From assembly GCF_947496995.1 (NCBI RefSeq), contig NZ_CANMFD010000003.1:620001-684000 (forward strand): a stretch of DNA of 64,000 nucleotides, given 5' to 3'. This DNA comes from an uncultured Roseibium sp. (GTDB lineage Bacteria; Pseudomonadota; Alphaproteobacteria; Rhizobiales; Stappiaceae). The notes beneath the pieces were generated by a model. The model did no database searches. It had not been told where the DNA came from and saw nothing but the letters and a program-made list of their open reading frames with translations. Shown piece after piece: positions 41,788 to 49,657 of the stretch (its first letter is position 1; each line of letters opens with the position of its first letter). The position numbers and the translations under genes are program-made.

Positions 41788-42882
41788 ATGAGTGAAAAAC
41801 CCCGGCTGAGCCCTGGCGATGCGATCGGAATTCTCGGCGGCGGGCAGCTTGGCCGCATGCTGGCGCAATCGGCCGCCAGCCTCGGCCTCAAGGCGCATAT
41901 CTTCTGCCCCGATCCGGACAGCCCGGCATTCGACGTCTGCGCCGACTTCACTGTTGCTCCATATGACGATATCGACGCTCTCGACCGGTTCGCCGCCGCC
42001 GTGTCTGCTGTCACCTACGAATTTGAAAATGTCCCCGGCCCGACTGCCGCGCATCTCGATGCGAAAGTGCCGGTCAGACCGGGCGTCAGAGCGCTGCAGG
42101 TCTCGCAGGACCGCCTGTCCGAAAAACAGTTCCTCACCGAGGTCGGTGTCGTCATAGCCGGTTTTGCGAAAGTAAACTCGCAGGACGATCTGGAAACCGC
42201 CTTGTCCGCCTTTGACGGCAAAGGGGTCCTGAAGACCCGACGCTTCGGATATGACGGCAAGGGCCAGATGATGATCCGCAGCCCGCAGGACGCCGCCGGC
42301 GCGTTCGAGAAAATCGGTGCGGTCCCCGCCGTACTTGAAGACCTCATCCCGTTCGAATGCGAAGTTTCGGTGATCGTCGCCAGGGACCTGGACGGCGCGT
42401 GCGCCAGCTATGACATCGCCCGCAATCACCACGAAAATCACATTCTGAAAACCTCAACCGTTCCGGCCGGCGTCTCTGCGGACACTGCCGCGACGGCCCG
42501 CGCGATGGCCGAACGCATCGTCACCGGTCTCGACTATGTCGGCGTGATGGGGGTGGAGATGTTCCTGGTCCGCGATGGAGCCGGTGAACGGCTCCTGGTC
42601 AACGAGATTGCACCGCGCGTGCACAACTCCGGCCATTGGACACAGGACGCCTGCCTGACCTCCCAGTTCGACCAGCACATCCGTGCGGTCGCCGGCTGGC
42701 CGCTGGGGTCGGCCGACCGCCATTCCGACGCGGTGATGGAGAACCTGATCGGCTTTGAGGCCGACGGCTGGCAGAGCGTGCTTGAGGAGCCTGCCGCCCG
42801 GCTGCATCTCTACGGCAAGGCGCAAACCCGCCCGGGCCGCAAGATGGGTCATGTGAACCGGATTTCCCCCAGGACCGCCTGA
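41788..42882 (+). CDS. purK: 5-(carboxyamino)imidazole ribonucleotide synthase
   Basis: 364 residues from ATG 41788. The N-terminal GILGGGQLGRMLAQSA, the ATP-grasp segment LKTRRFGYDGKGQ, VEMFLVRDGAGERLLVNEIA and PRVHNSGHWTQDAC are typical of PurK. It makes N5-CAIR from AIR, ATP and bicarbonate and hands it to PurE. The gene converges on the MATE gene with 5 bp between stops. Confidence 0.96.
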   Translation: MSEKPRLSPGDAIGILGGGQLGRMLAQSAASLGLKAHIFCPDPDSPAFDVCADFTVAPYDDIDALDRFAAAVSAVTYEFENVPGPTAAHLDAKVPVRPGVRALQVSQDRLSEKQFLTEVGVVIAGFAKVNSQDDLETALSAFDGKGVLKTRRFGYDGKGQMMIRSPQDAAGAFEKIGAVPAVLEDLIPFECEVSVIVARDLDGACASYDIARNHHENHILKTSTVPAGVSADTAATARAMAERIVTGLDYVGVMGVEMFLVRDGAGERLLVNEIAPRVHNSGHWTQDACLTSQFDQHIRAVAGWPLGSADRHSDAVMENLIGFEADGWQSVLEEPAARLHLYGKAQTRPGRKMGHVNRISPRTA

Positions 42883-42887
42883 CGCGA

Positions 42888-44285
42888 TCAGAGCCCGACA
42901 AGCCCCAGTTTCCTGCGGCGCGCGAAGCGCAGGTTCGCCAGAAGGGCGACCGAGGCGAGGCCCCCGGCCAGACCGGACCAGACGCCGACGCCACCCCAGC
43001 CGGCAGCGAACCCGAGACCGAGCGACAGGCTGATTCCCACCACCCAATATCCGAAAAGCGCATAAAACAGCGGGATCGTGGTGTCCCCCAGCCCGCGCAG
43101 ATTGTTCACTCCAATGATCTGCCCACCGTCGGCAAGCTGGAAGATCGCAGCGACAGCCAGGAACGAGGCACCGTAAGCCATGACCTCAGCAGCTTGTGGA
43201 TCTTCCAGATCGAGATAGAAGCCGACGAGCGTTTCCGGCAGGCTCCAGAACAGAAGCGCGAAACTGCCCATGCAGATCATCGTCACCCCCAACGCCGTCC
43301 AGCCCGCCCGGCCGACAGCCACGTGATCGCCGCGCCCCGCCGCCAGACTGACACGGGTCATTGCCGCCACGGAGAAGCCGACCGGCACCATGAAGGTGAG
43401 CGACGCGATCTGAAGGGCGATGCCGTGCCCCGCCAGCGGCAGGGTTCCGAGCCAGCCGATCATGATGGAGGACGCAGTGAACAGCGCTCCTTCCGCAATG
43501 ATCGTCAGGGCGATGGGCGTTCCCAGCCGGACGATCTGGAAGAACACCGGCCAGTCCGAGCGCCAGATCCGGCCGAGGATATGATAGCGCCGCAGGTTTG
43601 GATGCCAGATCGCGTAAAGAATGAGAAACAGGCATGTGGTCGACGCGCTGAACACCGAGGCGATCCCGGCCCCGACAAGCTCCAGGCGCGGAAATCCGAA
43701 TTCCCCGAAAATCAGCAGATAGTCGAGGATGGCGTTGACGACAGCACCGGCGATCGTGGCCCAGAGCACCACCTGCGTGCGCTCCATGACCGTCAGGAAA
43801 CCACGCACGGCCATGATGAGAAGCGCGGGCAGCATCGTCCACTGCAGGTAGCGCATGTAAAGGCCTGCCGTCGCCGCAAGCTCCGGCTCCTGCCCGAGTG
43901 CCAGCAGAATGGTTTCGGTGAAGAACAGAACGCTCCAGACCGGTATGCAGAAGAGCACGGATACCCAGAAGCCCATACGCACGGCACGGCGCAGGTCTCG
44001 CGGCTTGCGTTGGCCGCGCGCCCTGGCGGCAAGCGGGATGACCGCCTGCAGCACGCCCATGCCGAAGAACCACATGAGCATATAGAGATTGAACGCCAGC
44101 ACGGACGCCGCCAGTTCTTCGGCTCCCAGCCGGCCGATCATCAACACATCGGTGGTATTGATCGCCATCTGCGCCAACTGCGCGCCCGCCAGCGGCAGAC
44201 CAAGCGCAAGTGTCGGGAGAATGTCGCTTCGCCAGAGGGACACGCCCTTTTGCGAATCGGGGGCCCTTGACGCGAGCTGCGCCAT
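42888..44285 (-). CDS. MATE family multidrug/cation exporter
   Basis: 465 residues from ATG 44285, with GGAGGAAAC upstream. Twelve membrane helices arranged as two bundles are apparent. The first begins LALGLPLAGAQLAQMAINTT and DVLMIGRLGAEELAA, the second LGTPIALTIIAEGALFTASS, the usual MATE half-repeats (NorM-like subgroup). It exports drugs or metabolites with Na+ or H+. A leader of about 100 bases with alternative stem-loops precedes it, suggesting RNA-level control. Confidence 0.9.
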   Translation of the reverse strand: MAQLASRAPDSQKGVSLWRSDILPTLALGLPLAGAQLAQMAINTTDVLMIGRLGAEELAASVLAFNLYMLMWFFGMGVLQAVIPLAARARGQRKPRDLRRAVRMGFWVSVLFCIPVWSVLFFTETILLALGQEPELAATAGLYMRYLQWTMLPALLIMAVRGFLTVMERTQVVLWATIAGAVVNAILDYLLIFGEFGFPRLELVGAGIASVFSASTTCLFLILYAIWHPNLRRYHILGRIWRSDWPVFFQIVRLGTPIALTIIAEGALFTASSIMIGWLGTLPLAGHGIALQIASLTFMVPVGFSVAAMTRVSLAAGRGDHVAVGRAGWTALGVTMICMGSFALLFWSLPETLVGFYLDLEDPQAAEVMAYGASFLAVAAIFQLADGGQIIGVNNLRGLGDTTIPLFYALFGYWVVGISLSLGLGFAAGWGGVGVWSGLAGGLASVALLANLRFARRRKLGLVGL

Positions 44286-44676
44286 TGTTTCCTCCAGCAG
44301 TCGGGGTTGGGTATGGAAGGAACTCACCTCTAGTCCGGTTGAGAGGTGGTGTCTACACATGTTAGACAGCCTTCGTGAGACACCTCAGCCGAAGCCGGGC
44401 CACATGCGCGGGGTTGTTTCTTTTCGAATGACTGTGGACACGACCGAGCCGCTCTGGTATTAACCCGCCCAAAGTGAGCGACGCGTCAGCGGCGATCAGG
44501 TTTCTGTTCACATGTGCTGCTCGATACACATGTAAACGAGATGGGCGTTGGCTGCGTGTCTTCAGGGCGGCTGCAGAAACCGCTGGCAAGACCTCGCTTC
44601 AATCATTGTCCAATACTGGCCAAGTCCAATTCTGGCTGCGGATCGGTCGCAGCGCAACGAAAATGGGAAAAAACGC
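44286..44676. other. Divergent intergenic region between MATE and rpsU
   Basis: 391 bp. The left part is the MATE leader. The right part contains an inverted repeat around ACATGT (TTCACATGTG near 44507 and CACATGTAAA near 44527), and otherwise nothing recognisable. It must hold the rpsU promoter. A 6S RNA was looked for and not found. Confidence 0.45.
44325..44386 (-). promoter_or_regulatory. MATE leader with mutually exclusive stems (attenuator or riboswitch candidate)
   Basis: CACCTCT (44325-44331) can pair with AGAGGTG (44342-44348). The same AGGTG segment can instead pair, together with TGTCT (44350-44354), with AGACACCTC (44378-44386). GTCTA (44351-44355) and TAGAC (44363-44367) offer a third option. 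The alternatives compete, 40-100 bases before the MATE start. No known riboswitch class was recognised. Confidence 0.4.
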
Positions 44677-44907
44677 GTGCAGGTTCTGGTTCGCGACAAC
44701 AATGTCGATCAAGCGCTGAAGGCGCTCAAGAAAAAGATGCAGCGCGAAGGCATCTTCCGTGAAATGAAACTTCGTGGTCATTTCGAAAAGCCGTCTGAAA
44801 AGAAGGCGCGTGAAAAGGCTGAAGCAATTCGCCGCGCGCGCAAGCTTGCTCGCAAGCGGGCACAGCGTGAAGGTCTTCTTCCGGGCAAGCCGGCCGCTCG
44901 CCGCTAA
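44677..44907 (+). CDS. rpsU: 30S ribosomal protein bS21
   Basis: 76 residues from GTG 44677. [40 protein letters not shown] and the Lys/Arg-rich C-terminus [17 protein letters not shown] are diagnostic of bS21. The upstream in-frame extension has no bS21 homology and is discarded. bS21 contacts the platform of the small subunit near the anti-Shine-Dalgarno. A terminator follows 58 bp downstream. Confidence 0.95.
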   Translation: MQVLVRDNNVDQALKALKKKMQREGIFREMKLRGHFEKPSEKKAREKAEAIRRARKLARKRAQREGLLPGKPAARR

Positions 44908-44965
44908 GCGGCTTGAGCGTGCCTGGCGGCATGGACCGCCGGACCTCATTCAAGACTGCCGTAAG

Positions 44966-44992
44966 GCCGACCGGAGCCACGGTCGGCTTTTT
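44966..44992 (+). terminator. Intrinsic terminator of rpsU
   Basis: GCCGACCG and CGGTCGGC form an 8-bp stem followed by five T (44988-44992). Confidence 0.85.
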
Positions 44993-45106
44993 GGCGTTTT
45001 GAAGAGAATGCTCTGGATACAGGCAGCACCTCGAAGCAAAGCCACATTCACGCCCAATTGGAGGCAGAAGAACGGCATGTTCAGTCCCTTGACGATAAGA
45101 GATCAC

Positions 45107-45931
45107 ATGTGCCGCATGCGCAAACTTCTGCCTTTTGCCGCATTGTTCTGCCTGACCACACTGCTGGCGGCGTGTAACACCGGCGGTGTCTATAACGATG
45201 TGCCCATCGACACATCCGCCGGATCCTCCACCAACATCGCGTCACTGACAGCGGTGATCGAGTCCAACCCCTCCGATGCCCATGCCTATTCCACACGCGG
45301 GATAGCCTATGGCAAGGCCGGAAAGCTCGATCAGGCGGTGGAAGACTTCAACAGGGCGCTGCAGCTCGATCCCCAGTCCTATCAGACCTATGCCAACCGG
45401 GCACTCGTCTACCGCCGGCTGGACCGGAACGACCTTGCCGTTGCCGACTACACCCGCGCGATCAACATCAAACCCGATTACGATGTCGCCTATGTCGGGC
45501 GCGGCAACATCTATCGCCAGCAGGGCAATTTCAGCGCCGCTCTGGCTGATTTCAATTCCGTGATTTCCCGCGACAGCAGCGACGCCCGCGCGTTCTACAA
45601 CCGCGGCCTGATCTTCCAGGCACAGAATCAGAACAACCGCGCGATTGAGGATTTCGCCACCGCGATCGGCCTCAACCCGAAGGCTGCGGCCCCCTATACC
45701 GCCCGCGGGATCGCCTATATCGCGGTGAACGACCCGAACGCCGCCTTCTCCGATCTGTCCATGGCCGTCAACCTTGACCGCGACTCCGCCATCGCCTGGG
45801 CGAACCGCGGCCTTGCCCTGGAAATGCTCGGCAAGCAGAAGGACGCCCGCCGCAATTTCTCCAAGGCGATCACTCTGGACAATTCCAACAAGATCGCACG
45901 TGAGGGCATGGGCCGCGTCGGCCAGGGCTGA
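45107..45931 (+). CDS. TPR-repeat lipoprotein (NlpI-like)
   Basis: 274 residues from ATG 45107; ATG 45116 is equally possible. The signal RKLLPFAALFCLTTLLAACN contains a lipobox LAAC, so the protein is a lipoprotein. Six or so TPR units follow (for example AYSTRGIAYGKAGKLDQAVE and TYANRALVYRRLDRNDLAVA), giving a scaffold of about 230 residues. NlpI-type proteins organise cell-wall hydrolases and proteases at the outer membrane; here that is inference from architecture. It stands alone after rpsU and is convergent with the pseudouridine synthase gene. Confidence 0.85.
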   Translation: MCRMRKLLPFAALFCLTTLLAACNTGGVYNDVPIDTSAGSSTNIASLTAVIESNPSDAHAYSTRGIAYGKAGKLDQAVEDFNRALQLDPQSYQTYANRALVYRRLDRNDLAVADYTRAINIKPDYDVAYVGRGNIYRQQGNFSAALADFNSVISRDSSDARAFYNRGLIFQAQNQNNRAIEDFATAIGLNPKAAAPYTARGIAYIAVNDPNAAFSDLSMAVNLDRDSAIAWANRGLALEMLGKQKDARRNFSKAITLDNSNKIAREGMGRVGQG

Positions 45932-45973
45932 CGCTTCTCAGCGGATGACGGGACAGCAAAGTCCGCCCGCGCT

Positions 45974-46645
45974 TCAGAATGGGCACGGGCTTTCAAAGAG
46001 AATCCGTACACCGTCGGCAGGGTGATGCAACTCAAGGCTTTCCGCGTGCAGGGCCAGACGCCCGGACGCATTCAGCGCCTCTCCTGACGCGTAGAACCTG
46101 TCCCCGACAATCGGATGGCCCAGCGAAAGCATGTGCACCCGGAGCTGATGCGATCGGCCCGTATGAGGAAACAGCCTGACCCGTGTCGTTCTGCCCCGCC
46201 TCTCCAGAACTTTCCAGCGCGTCAACGCCGCTCTACCGTGCTCGGGACTGACCATCTGCTTCGGCCTGTTCGGCCAGTCACAGATCAGCGGCAGATCGAC
46301 CTCGCCTTCCTCGGCGGCCGGATGACCCCAGACCTCGGCGATATAGGTCTTCACGGTTTTGCGCCGTTCGAACTGGAGACCGAGATGGCGATGAGCCCGC
46401 GGATTCATCGCCAGGACCATCACACCGGACGTATCCATGTCCAGCCGATGAACGATACGCGCCTGCTCATAGGCCGCCCTTGCCCTGTATTCGAGACAGT
46501 CGAAATGCTCCGCGGCTTTGCCCGGAACACTCAAAAGCCCGCTCGGCTTGTCCACGACAAGCAGATCCTCGTCCATGTGGACGACGGTCAGATACGGCTC
46601 CGAGGGAGGATCGTAGACGAACGGAACAAGCGCGGAAGGGGTCAT
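45974..46645 (-). CDS. RluA-family pseudouridine synthase
   Basis: 223 residues. VVDKPSGLLSVPGK, the catalytic-aspartate motif IVHRLDMDTSGVMVLA and the C-terminal FPHTGRSHQLRVHMLSLGHP IVGD segments (seen in separate pieces near residues 160-185) are all present. No S4 domain precedes it. The length and lack of S4 resemble RluA, which modifies U746 of 23S rRNA and U32 of some tRNAs; target is inferred only. It shares a bidirectional terminator with the downstream gene region. Confidence 0.88.
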   Translation of the reverse strand: MTPSALVPFVYDPPSEPYLTVVHMDEDLLVVDKPSGLLSVPGKAAEHFDCLEYRARAAYEQARIVHRLDMDTSGVMVLAMNPRAHRHLGLQFERRKTVKTYIAEVWGHPAAEEGEVDLPLICDWPNRPKQMVSPEHGRAALTRWKVLERRGRTTRVRLFPHTGRSHQLRVHMLSLGHPIVGDRFYASGEALNASGRLALHAESLELHHPADGVRILFESPCPF

Positions 46646-46675
46646 GACATCTGCTTATAGCCCATGGCGGTCAAT

Positions 46676-46707
46676 AAAAAGGCGCGGTCTGGACCGCGCC
46701 TTTTTTT
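46676..46707. terminator. Intrinsic terminator after the COX-IV-like gene
   Basis: GGCGCGGTC and GACCGCGCC with a two-base spacer, flanked by five A and seven T. It lies 26 bp after the stop of the minus-strand 46733 gene and would function in both directions. Confidence 0.85.
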
Positions 46708-46732
46708 GAAAACATGACTGCCGTGGCAGAGA

Positions 46733-47014
46733 TCAGACCGTCAGGATCGCCAGGATGCCTGTCAGCACGAAGACAATCGCGGGCGGAATCCAGCCGGAAG
46801 CCCCGAGGGCAAGGCCGATTGCCGAGGCGACCATCGTCCCGATCAGCATCAACCAGCCGAAGATGGTTGCGGCGGTTCCGCCGAAACTGAACATGATGAG
46901 GCACACCACGATGGTCAGAACCGCGATAGTGCCAACCTTGGAGAAGTTGATGAACCCTTCGTAAGTCCGCTCGTGAGCGTCATAGTCCATCGCAGGAGCG
47001 TTATCGTCAGACAT
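46733..47014 (-). CDS. aa3-type cytochrome c oxidase subunit IV-like small membrane protein
   Basis: 93 residues from ATG 47014. MDYDAHERTYEGFINFSKVG followed by a hydrophobic helix is the signature of bacterial aa3 oxidase subunit IV (normally about 50-60 residues, one helix). Here two more hydrophobic helices follow (WLMLIGTMVASAIGLALGAS and PPAIVFVLTGILAILTV), making three membrane segments. No cox genes are nearby. It may be a stand-alone accessory of the respiratory chain. The longer frame upstream lacks a credible start. Confidence 0.75.
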   Translation of the reverse strand: MSDDNAPAMDYDAHERTYEGFINFSKVGTIAVLTIVVCLIMFSFGGTAATIFGWLMLIGTMVASAIGLALGASGWIPPAIVFVLTGILAILTV

Positions 47015-47270
47015 AAAGTCCCCCAGGAAATTCGCTGGATCAACGAACGTCCGCCTGATTGCGGCGAGGCGCCCTAAGTTGACCGGTCTTAAAGTTTCAA
47101 GAGCACCTTGTCTGCGTTCATCCGAATGCAGGACGCTCTGGTCGGTTGCCTTCATACAATAAAGTTTCACGGTTCGGCAATGTTCCCATGTGCACAAACC
47201 CGTCCGTCAGGCGCGACTTTTTGCCGGGGGTGGATCACGGACCGGTTTTGTCCGACCGAATGCGCCTCTG

Positions 47271-48650
47271 TCAGGCCGCGTGCGGCGCTGCTCCAAGCCC
47301 GGCGGCGGCAAGCACCTCATCCTGCCGCCGGCGAACCGTTGCCGCTTCAAACCCGTCGATCTGTTCGTTGAACAGGCGAAAGAAATTCACCTCCGCCCGC
47401 AGGTGAAGAAAGACACCCCCCAGGCCGATGGCCGCCCTGTCCATGAACACGAATTCCTGCGGCACAGTGACCGGACCGAGTTCCTTCAACGCGCTATGCA
47501 CCCGGAAAGCTTCCTTGCGGCCATATTCAGCCGCCGACACGCCGTCGGCGACGGAGCGCACACGATCAGTCAGAAGCGGCCCGTAGATAAAGCGCGCCCA
47601 GATGTTGAGAACCTCGATAACTTCCTTCTTGAGGTTCTTGAAGCCCCAGCGCTCATAGGCAGACACGACCCGCTCGTCGTCGCCTTCCAGCAGCCCGCGA
47701 TAAAGATCGACCACGCCCTCGACAAAGCTTTCGGGAAAGACCCGGATACAGCCATAGTCCAGAAGGTTGATTCCCGCCGGCGCGCCGTCCGTTTCGAAAA
47801 CCGTATAGTTGCCCAGATGCGGATCGCCGTGAATGACGCCGAAATGGCTGAACGGATGCCACCAGGCATGGAACATGGTCTCCGCCAGAAGATTCCGTTC
47901 TTCCTGGCTGTGCTCCTTGAAGTCCAGCAGCGGTCTCCCAGCAAGCCATCCCATGGTGAGGAGGCGTCCGGTCGAAAGCGGTTCGACCACCTCGGGAACC
48001 CGGATACGGCTGCTATCGGCAAGGATCCGTTGATACATCGCGATATGCGCCGCCTCGCGGACGTAATCGAGCTCTTCCCGGACCCGGGCGCTGATTTCCT
48101 TGGCGATCTCCCGCGTATCGATCGCCGGGCTCATGCGCCGGTGCACGGAAAACAGCATCTGCAACTGCTTCAGATCCGCTTCCACGGCAGACGCCATATC
48201 CGGATACTGCAGCTTGCAGGCCAGTATCCTGCCATCGTGACCAACCGCGCGATGAACCTGCCCGAGCGATGCGGCCGCGGCCGGTTCCTTGCCGAAGTCC
48301 TCAAACCGGCTTTGCCAGTCGGCGCCGAGTTCCGCCCGCATCCGGCGCTTGACGAACGCCCAGCCCATCGGGGGGGCGTTTGCCTGCAGTTTGGCAAGCT
48401 CCGTCGTATATTCCGGCGGCAGCACATCGGGGATTGTCGACAGCAACTGGGCCACCTTCATCAGCGGTCCCTTGAGACCGCCCAGCGCGGCTGCCAGCTC
48501 AGTCGCATTCTTGGCATTGTCCAGTTCCATGCCGAACAGCCTGGCGCCGGCAACCTTGGCGGCGATGCCGCCCATGTTCGTTCCGACTTTGGCGTAGCGG
48601 CCCATGCGGGCACTGAACCGGTTGCTTTCCCGGTCTTTGGAGTTCGGCAT
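47271..48650 (-). CDS. ABC1/AarF/UbiB atypical kinase family protein
   Basis: 459 residues from ATG 48650 (TTG 48659 possible). The KxGQ-like motif reads GPLMKVAQLLST, then EPAAAASLGQVHRA, ACKLQYPD for the ATP-binding lysine, VIHGDPHLGNYTVF and LLDYG for the catalytic and metal-binding aspartates. These define the UbiB/AarF/COQ8 family, ATPases supporting ubiquinone synthesis or other lipid functions. The KxGQ glycine is replaced by alanine (KVAQ), as in the COQ8-type subgroup variant KxxQ. No ubi gene adjoins. It follows the DUF3445 gene on the same strand. Confidence 0.86.
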   Translation of the reverse strand: MPNSKDRESNRFSARMGRYAKVGTNMGGIAAKVAGARLFGMELDNAKNATELAAALGGLKGPLMKVAQLLSTIPDVLPPEYTTELAKLQANAPPMGWAFVKRRMRAELGADWQSRFEDFGKEPAAAASLGQVHRAVGHDGRILACKLQYPDMASAVEADLKQLQMLFSVHRRMSPAIDTREIAKEISARVREELDYVREAAHIAMYQRILADSSRIRVPEVVEPLSTGRLLTMGWLAGRPLLDFKEHSQEERNLLAETMFHAWWHPFSHFGVIHGDPHLGNYTVFETDGAPAGINLLDYGCIRVFPESFVEGVVDLYRGLLEGDDERVVSAYERWGFKNLKKEVIEVLNIWARFIYGPLLTDRVRSVADGVSAAEYGRKEAFRVHSALKELGPVTVPQEFVFMDRAAIGLGGVFLHLRAEVNFFRLFNEQIDGFEAATVRRRQDEVLAAAGLGAAPHAA

Positions 48651-48729
48651 TTGGTTCAAGGCTCCATTTCAAGGCGCAGTGTCATCGTCTAGATATGCGG
48701 AAGCCCGGCAATATCCAGTCCTGCCGGCA

Positions 48730-49638
48730 CTATTGCGCTGCGACGGAAAGTCCTTCGAGAGCTTTCACGAGCGCATCGCGGGTGCTGACCAGCCCCTTGT
48801 AGGCGAGTTGATCCGTATCGAGTTCGACGAGTTGTTGCCTGAGCCCTGCCGCCAACCTAGCGCGATCTTCGTGCACCTCCAGCGCAGCCAGCGGGTCGTG
48901 GTGGACCTTGATCGTGAACAGGATATCACCGCTTCCCGGCAGCCGCCGCAGGGTCTGGCGCTCGACGCGCAGGAACAGCCGGGCAAGGCCGCCGTTGGAA
49001 ATCTCGGGACGGATCTGCTTCGGGCGCGGGTGATGCAGATTCCCGTCCGGGTAAACCGACCAGTTGAACCTGCCGACAAGCTGTTCCGGTTTGAGATTGT
49101 CGAAAAGGCGCGCCACGGTCTGGCCCATGCGCGCACCGTTGAACCCCGGCACGTTTTCATGAATACCGTGCATCGACTGGCCGAATTTTTCATCGAGCGA
49201 CCAGGACGATGGAAAGCACAGGGACGCTGCCACCAGCCGATAGCCTTCAGGTCCGGGGCGCATGATGATGAGGTCTTCCTGAACAAGCTGCGACGCCGTC
49301 AGAAGAGCCGGTCCTTCCGACAGCCGCACGACGCGCCCGGCGGACGGGATCTCGACCGTGCCGGAACCAAAGCGATACGTACCGCCATGAAACCGTTCCA
49401 GATTGCCGGTGACGAGATCCAGCACTTCCGCCTGCGCGGCCTCCGTGCCGGCCTCGACCCGGAACACCGTGTCCAGATCCTGCGAGAACAATCGCTCCTT
49501 CTCGCTCAGATATGCGCCGAGGGACAGGTCGGGCTCCAGAAAGACCGCTTCCTCGAAAGGCTTCAACCCGACAGTGAAGGGCCGGCTGGAGCCGTCATAA
49601 GGCGAATGCGTGAACGGCGGATTAGGGTACGAACTCAT
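48730..49638 (-). CDS. DUF3445 protein, heme-dependent oxidative N-demethylase-like
   Basis: 302 residues. GLKPFEEAVFLEPDLSLGAY, LVQEDLIIMRPGPEGYRLVA, SLCFPSSWSLDEKFGQSMHGIHENVPG (in pieces near 142-168) and FNWSVYPDGNLHHPRP fit the DUF3445 family. A characterised member is a subunit-type heme protein that N-demethylates amines; heme ligands are not assignable by eye here. Its start lies 19 bp after the oligopeptidase gene stop, so co-transcription is likely. The substrate is unknown. Confidence 0.82.
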   Translation of the reverse strand: MSSYPNPPFTHSPYDGSSRPFTVGLKPFEEAVFLEPDLSLGAYLSEKERLFSQDLDTVFRVEAGTEAAQAEVLDLVTGNLERFHGGTYRFGSGTVEIPSAGRVVRLSEGPALLTASQLVQEDLIIMRPGPEGYRLVAASLCFPSSWSLDEKFGQSMHGIHENVPGFNGARMGQTVARLFDNLKPEQLVGRFNWSVYPDGNLHHPRPKQIRPEISNGGLARLFLRVERQTLRRLPGSGDILFTIKVHHDPLAALEVHEDRARLAAGLRQQLVELDTDQLAYKGLVSTRDALVKALEGLSVAAQ

Positions 49639-49657
49639 GCGCTGCCGATATCCAGTC

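Noticed and set aside
44286..44676. 6S RNA before rpsU
   Set aside because: I expected that it might lie here, but no long open-bubble hairpin of 6S type is visible on either strand.
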